A stretch of DNA of 35,498 nucleotides from Syntrophomonadaceae bacterium (lineage in GTDB: Bacteria; Bacillota; Syntrophomonadia; Syntrophomonadales; Syntrophothermaceae): positions 1-35,498 of the forward strand of contig JAAZLJ010000106.1 in NCBI GenBank assembly GCA_012799365.1. The letters are read 5' to 3'. The stretch's first letter is position 1. Every line of letters starts with the position of its first letter. The notes under the pieces were generated by a model. The model did not search any database. It had not been told where the DNA came from and worked only from the letters and a program-made list of their open reading frames with translations. A program made the translations under genes and the position numbers. Shown piece by piece: positions 1-9,037 of the stretch.

Positions 1-82
1 AAAAAATATGTGTGAGGTATTAGTTGCTAAATGGTAGTTATCAATAAAGTTAGCATTAATGAGCCTGGCATAAAATATAACT

Positions 83-110
83 TTGACATCAGGGGATTTT
101 TCTGTAAAAA
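83..110 (+). promoter_or_regulatory. Candidate sigma-A promoter of the aminotransferase-reductase fusion gene
   Basis: A perfect -35 box TTGACA (83-88) is followed after 16 bases by TAAAAA (105-110), a 4/6 match to the -10 box preceded directly by TG. Transcription would start near 117, about 58 bases before the preferred GTG start. The rest of 1-141 shows no gene. Confidence 0.45.
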
Positions 111-174
111 TTAACAATAATGAAGTTAGGGGTGCACGGAAATGTGCACACGAATTGGCAAGGGAGGAACCTGT

Positions 175-2880
175 GTGATATCCAGACCCGAGCTCTTAAA
201 TCCCACCGTTGATCGGTTGCTCGATACTTTCCGGCTCAACAAAATATATGTGCGTGGAGCCGGAAATTACCTTTATGATGAAGATGGCCGCAGATACCTG
301 GACTTTATTGCCCAGTATGGAGCGGTTCCTTTCGGGTATAATCCGGATTTTATATGGGAGGAAATAGTGGAGTTTCATCAGCAGGAGCTGCCTACTCTGG
401 TTCAGCCATCGGTACCGGTTAAGGCGGTTCAACTGGCGGAGAGGTTGGCAGAACTGGCACCGGGAGAACTGCAGTATTCCACTTTTGTCCAGAGTGGTGC
501 CGAGGCGGTAGAGGCTGGCATTAAATTGGCTCGTTCTGCCACCGGCAGGCCGAAGATAATTTCCACCTATAACAGTTTTCATGGCAAGACCCTGGGGGCT
601 TTGTCAGCTACCGGGCGCGAGGTTTACCAGACTCCGTTTCGGGCTCCGGTGGCGGATTTTGATAAGATTGCCTTTGGCGACCTGTCGGCTCTGGAAAAGC
701 TGCTGCAGGAGCAGGGCTCCGAGATAGCCGGTTTCATCGTTGAGCCAGTTCAGGGAGAGGGCGGAATCATAGTGGCTCCACCCGGTTATTTAAAAGCTGC
801 TCAGGAACTGTGTCGCCAGCACGGTGTGGTGTTTATTTTGGATGAGATCCAGACCGGTTTGGGCAGAACGGGATGGCTTTTCGCCTGTGAAAAGGAGCAG
901 GTGGAGCCTGATATCTTGCTGCTGGCAAAGGCTCTGGGCGGGGGTATGGTGCCGCTGGGGGTATGTCTATCAACTCCGCAGGTTTGGAATGATGAGTTTG
1001 GGCAGCTGCATAGTTCTACTTTTGCCAATAATAATTTCACCTGTGCGGTGGGATTGGCAGTTCTGGAACGACTTATGGCCGATAATGGGGAGATTATCCA
1101 GCAGGCGGGATGCAAAGGCCAGTATATGATCGACCAATGCAGAAAGATTCAGGAGCGCTGGCCTGGAGTCATTAAAGAGGTACGCGGTGAAGGGTTGATG
1201 CTGGGGGTTGAGTTTGGAGATTTTTCCTGGGGAGATTCATTTGACATGATATTCCTTAATCGCCAGGGCGGCTTTTGTGCACTTCTATCCGGATTTCTCT
1301 TGAATGTGTACGGCATACGGTCGGCTCCTTATCTCAATAACACCATGACTATTCGTCTGGAGCCGCCCTTAACCATAGAGTACCGGGAAATCGACTATGT
1401 TATGAAAGCTCTGGATCGTATCTGCGAAATTGTTTATAAGAAAGATTATGCCTGGCTTTACCGTTACCTGGTGAGCGATGACTCTGAGCAGCCGGTACGG
1501 GTGGCCGATTACCGCCATACCATAAGAGAAGTTAAGCATTCTCGGCTGGAGGGAAGTGAAAGGCCCAAGAACAGGTTTGCCTTTCTTATTCATTATCCCG
1601 GCACTGAGGATGTATTGAACGCTACTCCGTCATTTGAACAATTTAGTGCCAGGGAGCTGGGAAACCTTCTGGAATGGCAGGCGATAGATCCAGCTCCGGA
1701 AGTGGTATGCCACATGCCGGCAGTACGTTCGTTTACCGGGGATGCGGCCGAGGGTTGGCTTATTGCTGTTCCTTTCGGAGCCAGGCAGATGATGGAACTG
1801 CCCCGCCAGCAAACTGTGGCGGTAATAAAGGAGGCCATTGACCTGGCCCGGGGTCTGGGTGCTCAGATCGTAGGACTGGGGGCCTTTACTTCCGTGGTTA
1901 CCCGTGGTGGCCGGGCAGTACAGGATCGAGGGGTCTCTATCACTACCGGCAATAGTTATACTATTGCCATGGCTATGGAGGCGGCCTTTCGCGGGGCGGA
2001 AGGAATGGCCATCGATCTAAATCAGGGCACGGGAGTGGTGGTGGGAGCTACTGGCTCTATCGGTCGCGTATGTGCTATTCTCCTGGCAGAAAGAGTCAGC
2101 CGCATAATTCTTATTGGCAATCCTCGTCATCAACGGAGCAGTTCTCGTCGGCTCCGTACGGTGGCAGATGAGATGATTCGCCATGCTTTCCAGTTGGGGA
2201 AACGGGGTCATCGGGAGGGTTTGGCCGGGTGGCTGAACCAGGCTGTAGTACGGCTGCAGTCGGAAGACAGTGAAGAAGCTCGGCACTGGTTGAAAATGCT
2301 GAGGGAATCAGTTAAGCAAGAGCACCCGGAGCAGCGTCCGCTGGCGGTACTGGAGGCGACAGCAGCTTATCTGGGGGAACCTCCTTTGATTACCATCAGC
2401 CTGGAATTGGAGAAAGGGTTGGAGGCCGCGGATCTGATCATAAGCGCCAGCAATGCCCCCGGCTATCTCATCGGTCCCAAGTCATTGAAGCCGGGCGCAG
2501 TGGTTTGTGATGTGGCCCGGCCAGCTGATGTACACCCTTCGGTTTTGCAGCAGCGCAAGGATGTGCTGGTTCTGGAGGGTGGGCTGGTACAATTTCCCGA
2601 TGAGATTGCTTTTGGTTCTAACCTGGGGTGCCGGCCGGGAGTGGGCCTGGCTTGCCTTTCGGAAACCGTGCTTTTAGCGCTGGAGGGCGATTTTAATGAT
2701 TACAGTATCGGGGTCCGTATACCTTTGGAAACTATAGAATACCTGCGTGCCCTGGGGGAAAAGCACGGTTTTGGCCTGGCGGCCTTGCACAGCGGTGGGC
2801 AGGAGATAACCCGGGAGGAAATCGACGCTATATATAAACAAGCGCAGCAGCGGCAGGCTCAGACAGCAGTGGCCCGGTGA
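175..2880 (+). CDS. Class III aminotransferase fused to an acyl-ACP-reductase-like (AAR) domain
   Basis: About 901 residues in two parts. The N-terminal ~430 residues are a PLP-dependent class III aminotransferase, with the cofactor-binding ILDEIQTGLGRTG segment and the Schiff-base lysine in LLLAKALGGG (K252). The C-terminal ~430 residues resemble cyanobacterial long-chain acyl-ACP reductase: LGAFTSVVTRGG and TTGNSYT, a Rossmann loop GATGSIGR, and a cysteine in GLACLSETVLLALE (C827) that lines up with the AAR nucleophile in FACFAESMLLEF. Inference: the reductase half makes a fatty aldehyde from a thioester and the aminotransferase half converts it to an amine, or draws on an aldehyde pool. 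The substrate is unknown. Start: an open frame extends to ATG 142, but AGGGAGGAA at 161-169 is ideally placed for GTG 175. It appears monocistronic. Confidence 0.8.
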   Translation: MISRPELLNPTVDRLLDTFRLNKIYVRGAGNYLYDEDGRRYLDFIAQYGAVPFGYNPDFIWEEIVEFHQQELPTLVQPSVPVKAVQLAERLAELAPGELQYSTFVQSGAEAVEAGIKLARSATGRPKIISTYNSFHGKTLGALSATGREVYQTPFRAPVADFDKIAFGDLSALEKLLQEQGSEIAGFIVEPVQGEGGIIVAPPGYLKAAQELCRQHGVVFILDEIQTGLGRTGWLFACEKEQVEPDILLLAKALGGGMVPLGVCLSTPQVWNDEFGQLHSSTFANNNFTCAVGLAVLERLMADNGEIIQQAGCKGQYMIDQCRKIQERWPGVIKEVRGEGLMLGVEFGDFSWGDSFDMIFLNRQGGFCALLSGFLLNVYGIRSAPYLNNTMTIRLEPPLTIEYREIDYVMKALDRICEIVYKKDYAWLYRYLVSDDSEQPVRVADYRHTIREVKHSRLEGSERPKNRFAFLIHYPGTEDVLNATPSFEQFSARELGNLLEWQAIDPAPEVVCHMPAVRSFTGDAAEGWLIAVPFGARQMMELPRQQTVAVIKEAIDLARGLGAQIVGLGAFTSVVTRGGRAVQDRGVSITTGNSYTIAMAMEAAFRGAEGMAIDLNQGTGVVVGATGSIGRVCAILLAERVSRIILIGNPRHQRSSSRRLRTVADEMIRHAFQLGKRGHREGLAGWLNQAVVRLQSEDSEEARHWLKMLRESVKQEHPEQRPLAVLEATAAYLGEPPLITISLELEKGLEAADLIISASNAPGYLIGPKSLKPGAVVCDVARPADVHPSVLQQRKDVLVLEGGLVQFPDEIAFGSNLGCRPGVGLACLSETVLLALEGDFNDYSIGVRIPLETIEYLRALGEKHGFGLAALHSGGQEITREEIDAIYKQAQQRQAQTAVAR

Positions 2881-2930
2881 ACCGTCTATTCTAGAGTCCA
2901 AAATTCATACCGTACTACCCTGCTGCATGC

Positions 2931-2959
2931 TTGAGCCCGTCGGCGCCAATAGCTATAAT
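2931..2959 (+). promoter_or_regulatory. Candidate sigma-A promoter of the DUF1285-like gene
   Basis: TTGAGC (2931-2936) and a perfect TATAAT (2954-2959) are separated by exactly 17 bases. The leader to the likely TTG start at 3070 would be about 104 bases. No clear terminator for the preceding fusion gene was seen between 2881 and 2930. Confidence 0.5.
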
Positions 2960-3069
2960 GATGGTAAACATACTGGGAAACTGTAGACTTTTTTGGGATT
3001 AGTTTAAAAAATCGGTCTCAACGATATTAGTTAGCGGTTAATTTACAATATGTGAGGGGGGTAAGGGAG

Positions 3070-3480
3070 TTGACTGGGAACGAAATCAAGATCGGCAGAG
3101 ATGGCAAATGGTACAATAATGGACATGAGATGTTCCGTCTGTCTATTGTTAATCTGTTTGCACGCAATCTGCATCGGGATGAAGGCGGGGAATACTATAT
3201 CAAGCTGGGCCAGGATACTGCGCCGGTGGTGGTAGAGGATTGTCCCTTTTACGTAGTTGGCATTGACGAGAGTCAGGATAAACTCACCCTGGTTTTCCAT
3301 GACCGGCAGGAGATGGAGGTAACCGAACCTATCGAGCTGTTCCTGGAAGGGGAAGTTCCCTATATCAGTTACCGATGGCATCGGGATGCCAGGTTAAGCA
3401 GAGGGGTTTACTGGAAACTGAGCGATTACTTTGATTTTCGAGATGACCGTATTTACATAGTACCACCTGTAAAAAGCTAA
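3070..3480 (+). CDS. DUF1285-like protein of unknown function
   Basis: About 136 residues, soluble, with no signal peptide or membrane segment. The pattern IGRDGKWYNNGHEM, then LFARNLHRDEGGEYYIK, then VEDCPFYVVG recalls the DUF1285 family, whose members open with a 'dG.W...g.pi...l...f...L.rdedG.Y.l' motif and continue with 'v.VeDaPF.v'. The family has no established biochemical role, and the assignment is from memory of the pattern. The frame is open from GTG 3052, but nothing resembling a ribosome binding site precedes it, whereas AGGGGGG (3055-3061) is well spaced for TTG 3070. It sits 20 bases ahead of the GntR-family regulator and is probably cotranscribed with it. Confidence 0.6.
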   Translation: MTGNEIKIGRDGKWYNNGHEMFRLSIVNLFARNLHRDEGGEYYIKLGQDTAPVVVEDCPFYVVGIDESQDKLTLVFHDRQEMEVTEPIELFLEGEVPYISYRWHRDARLSRGVYWKLSDYFDFRDDRIYIVPPVKS

Positions 3481-3500
3481 GAGAGTTTATGGAGGCCGGG

Positions 3501-4205
3501 ATGAATTTTCAGCCCATTAAATCCAAAAAAATATACGAAGAGATCATGGAGCAGATTGAGTCCCTCATTGTACAGGGGGGATTTAATCCGGGTGACAAGC
3601 TGCCTTCAGAAAGGGAAATGGCCGAGCGACTGGGTGTCAGTCGGGGTTCAGTTCGCGAGGCCCTGACGGCCCTGGCAGCTATAGGCATACTGGATATCCG
3701 TCCCGGTGAGGGTACCTTTGTGGCCAGTACCTCTGACCAGGATACCATTGAAGCCCTGGCCATGATCTGGTCAGTAGAACGCAATTCTTTGGCCGAATTA
3801 ATGGAGGTACGAAGGATTCTGGAAAGTGAGGCAGCGGCCTTGTGTGCAGCCCGGGCTACTCCCGAAGATGTGCGGCACATGGAGCTGATGCTGGATGATA
3901 TGAAGAATACGGCGGAGAGGCACGAACAAGGAGTGGATTTTGACTTATATTTTCACTTTGCCATCGGCCAGGGTACTGGTAATCGGGTATTACATCGGCT
4001 GTTAAACACCCTGGATCAGATGATGCATCAAACCTTTTTGCAGAACCGACAGGAAATGTACGCCAGTCCCGGGGTGGCTCAGCGGATTATCAGTGAACAT
4101 GAAGTGATACTGGAAGCTATTCGCAATCGGGATGTGCAGGCAGCGCGGGAAGGTATGCTGAATCATCTGGATCACGTAGAGGCGGGCCTGGAGAAGAACT
4201 CCTGA
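3501..4205 (+). CDS. GntR-family transcriptional regulator, FadR/FCD subfamily
   Basis: About 234 residues. Residues ~1-72 form the winged helix-turn-helix (GDKLPSEREMAERLGVSRGSVREAL, read in two pieces, and a wing RPGEGTFV). The C-terminal ~150 residues are an all-helical FCD ligand-binding domain with the acidic and histidine positions that bind metal in this family (DLYFHFAIGQGTGN, SEHEVILEAI, MLNHLDH). FCD regulators respond to carboxylic acids or acyl-CoA-type ligands; which one cannot be told here. The frame is open from ATG 3489, but GGAGG at 3491-3495 lies five bases before ATG 3501, which I prefer. It could control itself, the DUF1285 gene or the aminotransferase fusion upstream. Confidence 0.85.
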   Translation: MNFQPIKSKKIYEEIMEQIESLIVQGGFNPGDKLPSEREMAERLGVSRGSVREALTALAAIGILDIRPGEGTFVASTSDQDTIEALAMIWSVERNSLAELMEVRRILESEAAALCAARATPEDVRHMELMLDDMKNTAERHEQGVDFDLYFHFAIGQGTGNRVLHRLLNTLDQMMHQTFLQNRQEMYASPGVAQRIISEHEVILEAIRNRDVQAAREGMLNHLDHVEAGLEKNS

Positions 4206-4245
4206 AAGCTCTGCCAGTGAAAATGATTGGGAACCGCAGATACAC

Positions 4246-4302
4246 GCTGATGTACTGCAGTTGACCAGTCCGGGAGCAAGTGGGTTAACCACACTCCAAT
4301 AA
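4246..4302 (+). repeat. Dispersed 57-bp repeat, copy A
   Basis: This 57-bp stretch matches 32673-32729 at 52 of 57 positions by direct reading. Its right part (GGGTTAACCACACTCC) matches the right inverted-repeat arm of the element at 32461-32724; no left arm is seen nearby, so this is a solo end. It overlaps the motif GCAGAT-NN-ACGCTGAT at 4236-4251. Reverse translation of this repeat produces spurious reading frames with similar peptides at both copies. Confidence 0.8.
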
Positions 4303-4323
4303 ACATGCTGTTTTCATATCTCT

Positions 4324-4345
4324 GATGGTGATACCATCGGGTATC
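4324..4345 (+). other. Two mutually exclusive small hairpins
   Basis: GATGGT (4324-4329) can pair with ACCATC (4333-4338). Alternatively GATACC (4330-4335) can pair with GGTATC (4340-4345). The two stems share bases, so only one can form. They lie between the end of the GntR gene and its terminator. No regulatory role is shown. Confidence 0.35.
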
Positions 4346-4367
4346 ATGAGGATCCCTAATGTCTGTA

Positions 4368-4406
4368 CTCCCCGCAGCGCTGGCTGTCCGGGGATTTTAT
4401 TTTAAT
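4368..4406 (+). terminator. Rho-independent terminator after the GntR gene
   Basis: CCCCG (4370-4374) pairs with CGGGG (4389-4393), with CAGC/GCTG extending the stem inside, followed by ATTTTATTTT. It separates the regulator transcript from the gatCAB promoter just downstream. Confidence 0.7.
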
Positions 4407-4421
4407 TATGATCAATGATTC

Positions 4422-4430
4422 TGGTATAAT
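4422..4430 (+). promoter_or_regulatory. Extended -10 promoter of gatCAB
   Basis: TGGTATAAT combines a perfect TATAAT (4425-4430) with an upstream TG. The -35 region (TTAATT near 4402-4407) is weak, as is common for extended -10 promoters. The leader to gatC would be about 32 bases. Confidence 0.6.
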
Positions 4431-4468
4431 AATGTGGTACAGCTCGTAGAAAGCGGGGGTGAATAGGT

Positions 4469-4753
4469 ATGGTCTTGACCAAACAAAAGATAGAACACGT
4501 TGCCATGTTGGCACGTTTGAAACTGGATGATGAGGAGACCGAGTTGTTCAGCGAACAGCTTAACTCTATACTGGCATACGTAGAAAAGCTGGATGACCTG
4601 AATACTGAAGGCATTGAACCTCTGGTTCATGTGTTACCCATCAATAACGTTTTTCGTGATGATGTGGCCCGTCCGGGAATGCCTCGGGAGGAACTTCTGG
4701 CCAATGCGACAATGGTAGAAGAAGGACAATTTAAGGTTCCGAGAATTGTATAA
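4469..4753 (+). CDS. gatC: Glutamyl-tRNA(Gln)/aspartyl-tRNA(Asn) amidotransferase subunit C
   Basis: 94 residues, normal for GatC. The sequence opens with the family pattern [18 protein letters not shown], followed by [20 protein letters not shown]. GatC wraps around the GatA-GatB interface and stabilises the complex. GatCAB converts Glu-tRNA(Gln), and often Asp-tRNA(Asn), to the cognate amide in organisms that lack the direct synthetase. GGGGGTG at 4455-4461 serves ATG 4469. It is the first gene of gatC-gatA-gatB, and its stop codon lies just before the ribosome binding site of gatA. Confidence 0.95.
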   Translation: MVLTKQKIEHVAMLARLKLDDEETELFSEQLNSILAYVEKLDDLNTEGIEPLVHVLPINNVFRDDVARPGMPREELLANATMVEEGQFKVPRIV

Positions 4754-4766
4754 AGGAGGGCTCACG

Positions 4767-6227
4767 GTGGAGCTTTGCGGTTTAACCGTCCATGAACTGA
4801 AGGACAAGCTAAAGAAAAGGGAGATATCCGCGGCTGATATCCTTGACTCTTGCTTACAGCGTACCCACCAGGTGGAAGAGCAGGTCAAGGCTTTTATTAC
4901 TATTACCGAAGAAACCGCCCGGGAAACGGCCCGGGTGCTGGACGAAAAGGGCGAGTATCCCGGGTTGGCAGGGATTGTCTGTGGTCTCAAGGATAACCTG
5001 TGCACCAGGGGGGTGCGAACAACCTGTGCTTCTCGCATGCTGGAGGATTTCGTTCCGGGCTATGATGCTACGGTGGTCAAGAAACTTAAAGCACAGCAGG
5101 CGGTTATACTGGGGAAGCTGAATATGGACGAGTTTGCCATGGGGTCCTCGACCGAGTATTCAAGTTTCTATCCCACCAGGAATCCCTGGGATTTAAAAAG
5201 GGTACCAGGTGGTTCGTCCGGCGGGGCGGCAGCGGCGGTGGCGGCTGGCCAGGTCATATATGCCCTGGGTACCGATACCGGAGGTTCCGTAAGGCAGCCG
5301 GCTGCGTTCTGTGGAGTGGTGGGAATGAAGCCTACATACGGGCGAGTTTCTCGTTCCGGGGTGGTGGGTTTTGCTTCTTCCCTGGATCAGGTAGGAACTA
5401 TTACTCGAGATGTAACGGACTGTGCACTGGTTTTAAATCAGATCGCAGGATATGACCATATGGATTCAACCAGTGCCAATCTGGAAGTGCTCGATTATAC
5501 CAGTTCTCTGGTTCCGGAGATCAAGGGTTTCAAGGTTGGTGTGCTTCAGGAGTATTTTCAAGAGGGAATTCATCCCGGGGTAAAAGAAACTATTAAACGG
5601 GCTTTGTTAAAAATGGAGGAAATGGGAGCGATAGTGGAAGAAATATCACTGCCCCATATCAAATACGCCCTGCCTACCTATTACATAATTGCGCCAGCTG
5701 AAGCCAGTTCTAATCTGGCTCGTTTTGACGGAGTCAGGTATGGGTTAAGGGATCTGGAAGCCGATAACGTAGAGGAGATGTATATAAATTCGCGGTCATT
5801 GGGGTTTGGACCAGAAGTTAAGCGGCGGATTATGTTGGGGACTTATGTACTCAGTGCCGGTTACTTCGATGCCTATTACCTCAAGGCTTTAAAGGTACGC
5901 CGCTTGATAAAAAATGATTTCGATCGGGCTTTTGAAAAATACGATGTGCTGGTTACTCCTACAGTGCCAACAGCAGCTTTTAAATTGCAAGAACATGCAC
6001 GGGATGAGGATTTACTGGCTATGTATAGATCTGATATAGCTACCGTTCCCGCTAACATGGCCGGACTTCCGGCTATTTCGGTTCCGGGTGGGTTTGTAGA
6101 TGAGATGCCGGTGGGTCTGCAGATAATAGGGAAAGCGTTTGCCGAGGATACCATTCTGCGAGTGGCTTACGCTTTCGAACAGCACACGGATTATACGGCA
6201 CGGAAACCGAGTCTGGGGGTGAAATAG
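4767..6227 (+). CDS. gatA: Glutamyl-tRNA(Gln) amidotransferase subunit A
   Basis: 486 residues from GTG 4767. The amidase-signature catalytic triad is complete: lysine in GLKDNL (K75), cis-serine in [10 protein letters not shown] (S150) and the nucleophile in [12 protein letters not shown] (S174), the same spacing as in characterised GatA proteins. This subunit releases ammonia from glutamine and passes it to GatB. The frame is open upstream to TTG 4746, but that overlaps gatC, and AAGGAGGG (4753-4760) is well placed for GTG 4767. It is 13 bases downstream of gatC and directly abuts gatB. Confidence 0.97.
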   Translation: MELCGLTVHELKDKLKKREISAADILDSCLQRTHQVEEQVKAFITITEETARETARVLDEKGEYPGLAGIVCGLKDNLCTRGVRTTCASRMLEDFVPGYDATVVKKLKAQQAVILGKLNMDEFAMGSSTEYSSFYPTRNPWDLKRVPGGSSGGAAAAVAAGQVIYALGTDTGGSVRQPAAFCGVVGMKPTYGRVSRSGVVGFASSLDQVGTITRDVTDCALVLNQIAGYDHMDSTSANLEVLDYTSSLVPEIKGFKVGVLQEYFQEGIHPGVKETIKRALLKMEEMGAIVEEISLPHIKYALPTYYIIAPAEASSNLARFDGVRYGLRDLEADNVEEMYINSRSLGFGPEVKRRIMLGTYVLSAGYFDAYYLKALKVRRLIKNDFDRAFEKYDVLVTPTVPTAAFKLQEHARDEDLLAMYRSDIATVPANMAGLPAISVPGGFVDEMPVGLQIIGKAFAEDTILRVAYAFEQHTDYTARKPSLGVK

Positions 6228-7679
6228 GTGGTATTACCAAATTATGAAGCGGTTATTGGGCTGGAAGTGCATGTTGAACTAAAAACCCAATCCAAGATAT
6301 TTTGTTCCTGTTCTACTGCCTTCGGTGCGGAACCGAATACCCAGGTTTGCCCGGTTTGTGCTGGCATGCCCGGGGCGCTTCCGGTGCTCAATCGTCAGGT
6401 GGTTGAGTTTGCTATAAAGACGGGATTGGCCTTGAATTGTGAGATAGCGGGAATGAGCAAATACGATCGTAAGAATTATTTCTACCCCGACCTGCCCAAG
6501 GCCTATCAGGTTTCTCAGTATGACCAGCCTATCTGTCGTACTGGTTATTTGGAGATTGAAGCGGAAGAGGGGAAGAAACGTATCGGTATCAACCGGGTGC
6601 ATATAGAAGAGGATGCGGGCAAACTGATTCATCAGGGAGCTATAACCACCTCTTCGTATTCACTGGTTGACCTTAACCGCTCCGGGGTGCCGCTGCTGGA
6701 AATCGTATCGGAACCCGATCTGAGAACCCCCCGGGAAGCCTGCTTGTACCTGGAGAAATTACGCTCAGTGCTATTATTTTTAGGGGTTTCCGACTGCAAG
6801 ATGGAGGAAGGTTCCCTGCGCTGTGATGCCAATATATCAATTCGTCCCCGGGGTGAGACCAGGTTGGGAACCAAGGCAGAAATAAAGAACATGAATTCTT
6901 TTCGTTCTCTGGAAAGAGCGCTGGAATATGAGCTGACCAGGCAGATGGAAGTGCTGGAGGATGGGGAAGAGGTGGTTCAGGAAACCAGAACCTGGGACGA
7001 AGGCCAACAGGCTACATTCTCTATGCGGTCGAAAGAAGAGGCCGATGATTATCGTTATTTCCCCGACCCTGACCTGGTTCCGGTAGTGGTTGACCAGGAG
7101 TGGGTACAGCGAGTTCGGGAGTCTTTACCCGAATTACCTGATGCGGCCCGCCAGCGCCTGATGGAGCAGTATGAGCTGCCGGCATACGATGCCGGGGTAC
7201 TGACTATGACCCGGGATACCCTGGATTTTTTTGATGAATGTATACGTCATTATGATGACGCTAAAGTGGTGTCCAACTGGATAATGGGAGAGATGAGCCG
7301 GCTGCTTAACCAGCATAACCTGGAGATAAGTGCCAGCCAGGTCAGCCCTTCCGCTCTGGTCCGGATGCTGAGGTTAATAGATGAAGGTACCATTAGTGGT
7401 AAGATGGCTAAAACGGTATTCGAAGAGATGTTTACTACGGGTAAAGAACCAGATGTTATCGTAAAGGAAAAGGGCATGACCCAGATATCGGATGAGTCAG
7501 CTTTGGAACCGTTGGTGGTCCAGGTGTTGGAGGCTAACCCTGAGGTGGTAGAAGACTATCGCGGTGGTAAGACCAAGGCACTGGGATTCCTGGTCGGTCA
7601 GGTGATGAAAGCGACCCGGGGGCAGGCCAATCCTAAACTGGTTAATCAAATATTAAAACGACATCTGGACAAGTCTTGA
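6228..7679 (+). CDS. gatB: Glutamyl-tRNA(Gln) amidotransferase subunit B
   Basis: 483 residues, typical length. It begins [18 protein letters not shown] and carries the structural zinc cysteines CSC...CPVC within the first ~40 residues. The kinase-like core includes [16 protein letters not shown] and [14 protein letters not shown], followed by the helical and YqeY-like tail domains that hold the tRNA. GatB phosphorylates the Glu on the mischarged tRNA and transfers ammonia from GatA. GTG 6228 follows the gatA stop codon with no gap, so the two are translationally coupled. After it, an ATG at 7679 opens a nine-codon frame that I do not regard as a gene. Confidence 0.97.
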   Translation: MVLPNYEAVIGLEVHVELKTQSKIFCSCSTAFGAEPNTQVCPVCAGMPGALPVLNRQVVEFAIKTGLALNCEIAGMSKYDRKNYFYPDLPKAYQVSQYDQPICRTGYLEIEAEEGKKRIGINRVHIEEDAGKLIHQGAITTSSYSLVDLNRSGVPLLEIVSEPDLRTPREACLYLEKLRSVLLFLGVSDCKMEEGSLRCDANISIRPRGETRLGTKAEIKNMNSFRSLERALEYELTRQMEVLEDGEEVVQETRTWDEGQQATFSMRSKEEADDYRYFPDPDLVPVVVDQEWVQRVRESLPELPDAARQRLMEQYELPAYDAGVLTMTRDTLDFFDECIRHYDDAKVVSNWIMGEMSRLLNQHNLEISASQVSPSALVRMLRLIDEGTISGKMAKTVFEEMFTTGKEPDVIVKEKGMTQISDESALEPLVVQVLEANPEVVEDYRGGKTKALGFLVGQVMKATRGQANPKLVNQILKRHLDKS

Positions 7680-7728
7680 TGGAGGAGTTTTACGCAAGAA
7701 TAGCGTAGTGCAGCTGTTGTTAGCCGCA

Positions 7729-7757
7729 TTGTATTATTATAATCTTTATTGTATAAT
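7729..7757 (+). promoter_or_regulatory. Candidate sigma-A promoter of the 2-oxoglutarate operon
   Basis: TTGTAT (7729-7734), a 17-base spacer and a perfect TATAAT (7752-7757). A second TATAAT lies at 7738-7743 but lacks a well-spaced -35. The ~90-base leader contains a 7-bp hairpin, TCGGATA (near 7803-7809) with TATCCGA (near 7823-7829), of unknown use. Confidence 0.55.
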
Positions 7758-7855
7758 TATTTTCATATCTTATCATTATGCTATTACATGATCGGGACCA
7801 GGTCGGATAGCAAGATAGCGGTTATCCGAAAATCAGGTGGGGGAAGTGATGCTGC

Positions 7856-9031
7856 ATGAATAATATTTTGTCTAATAACAAGGACTGGTTCAGGGCTGAT
7901 GGTGCCAGGGTGTATATTGTAGATACCACGCTGCGGGATGGGGAACAGACGGCCGGGGTGGTTTTCGCCAATCAGGAGAAGATAAGGATTGCCAAATACC
8001 TGGACGAAATGGGCGTGGACCAGATCGAAGCCGGTATACCGGTAATGGGTGGATCGGAGAAAGATTGCATAAAGCATATCGCCAGCCTGGGCTTAAACGC
8101 CAGCATAATGGCCTGGAATCGGGCGGTTATCGGTGATATCAAGCACTCGCTTGATTGCGGGGTAGATGCAGTAGCTATTTCCATATCCACTTCGGATATC
8201 CATATTGAACATAAGCTCCAGACTACCAGGGAAGACGTGTTGAATCGCATGAGTGACGCAGTGCGCTTTGCCCGGGATCATGGACTGTATATCTCGGTTA
8301 ATGCTGAGGATGCCTCCCGAACTGATATGGAATATCTTGTTGAATTTGCCGGGATAGCCAGGGAGTGTGGGGCGAATCGACTGCGGTTCTGTGATACAGT
8401 AGGAATTTTAGATCCTATGAGTACCTTTCGCAAGATACGGAAACTCAAGGAAGCAGTAGATATCGATGTGGAGATGCATACCCATAACGATTTTGGTATG
8501 GCCACTGCCAATGCTGTGGCCGGGGTTTATGCCGGTGCCAATTATATAGGGGTAACTATTAATGGCCTGGGAGAACGAGCCGGTAACTCTGCCCTGCAAG
8601 AAGTGGTTATGGCCTTAAAGCACTTGCTGGGTGTAAAGTCTAACTTCAAGACGGAGAAATTCGTTGAGGTGGCGGAATATGTAGCCCGGGCGGCAGGCCG
8701 CAATTTACCTCCCAGCAAGCCCATTGTAGGCTCCAATATCTTTGCTCATGAGTCTGGTATCCATGGGGATGGAGTCCTCAAGAACCCTCTTACCTACGAG
8801 GTTTTCAAGCCCGAGGAAGTGGGTCTGCAGCGGCAGATAGTCATTGGTAAACATTCCGGTTCTAATGCCATTAGATCCAAGTTCGTGGAATACGGAATGG
8901 AACTGAGCGATGAGGATGCCAGTGAGATGCTGAAAAGGGTCCGGGAGGAAGCCATCAGCCTGAAACGTTCTTTATTCGATAAAGAGCTGGTTTATATATA
9001 TGAAGACTATATCAAGGAGAGAGGGGAGTAA
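7856..9031 (+). CDS. Homocitrate/isopropylmalate synthase family enzyme, probable Re-citrate synthase
   Basis: 391 residues. DRE-TIM metallolyase fold: the signature VDTTLRDGEQTAGV near the N-terminus, the metal-ligand stretch EMHTHNDFGMATANA, NGLGERAGN, and HESGIHGDGVLKNP. It stops short of the ~150-residue allosteric domain of LeuA, so feedback by leucine is unlikely. The family condenses acetyl-CoA with a 2-oxo acid: homocitrate synthase (NifV), isopropylmalate synthase, citramalate synthase, and Re-citrate synthase as described in Clostridium kluyveri and Syntrophus aciditrophicus. The genes directly downstream encode an aconitase-type dehydratase and a clear isocitrate dehydrogenase, not LeuB, which points to citrate as product. 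NifV is the main alternative; no nif genes are in view. Start ATG 7856 with GGGGGAAG at 7840-7847. Confidence 0.7.
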   Translation: MNNILSNNKDWFRADGARVYIVDTTLRDGEQTAGVVFANQEKIRIAKYLDEMGVDQIEAGIPVMGGSEKDCIKHIASLGLNASIMAWNRAVIGDIKHSLDCGVDAVAISISTSDIHIEHKLQTTREDVLNRMSDAVRFARDHGLYISVNAEDASRTDMEYLVEFAGIARECGANRLRFCDTVGILDPMSTFRKIRKLKEAVDIDVEMHTHNDFGMATANAVAGVYAGANYIGVTINGLGERAGNSALQEVVMALKHLLGVKSNFKTEKFVEVAEYVARAAGRNLPPSKPIVGSNIFAHESGIHGDGVLKNPLTYEVFKPEEVGLQRQIVIGKHSGSNAIRSKFVEYGMELSDEDASEMLKRVREEAISLKRSLFDKELVYIYEDYIKERGE

Positions 9032-9037
9032 GTAGTA

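Noticed and set aside
7679-7708. Nine-codon frame (ATG 7679) directly after gatB with GGAGGAG nearby
   Set aside because: It is far too short, has no partner, and its ATG overlaps the gatB stop codon; it is not supported as a leader peptide, since the promoter lies downstream of it.
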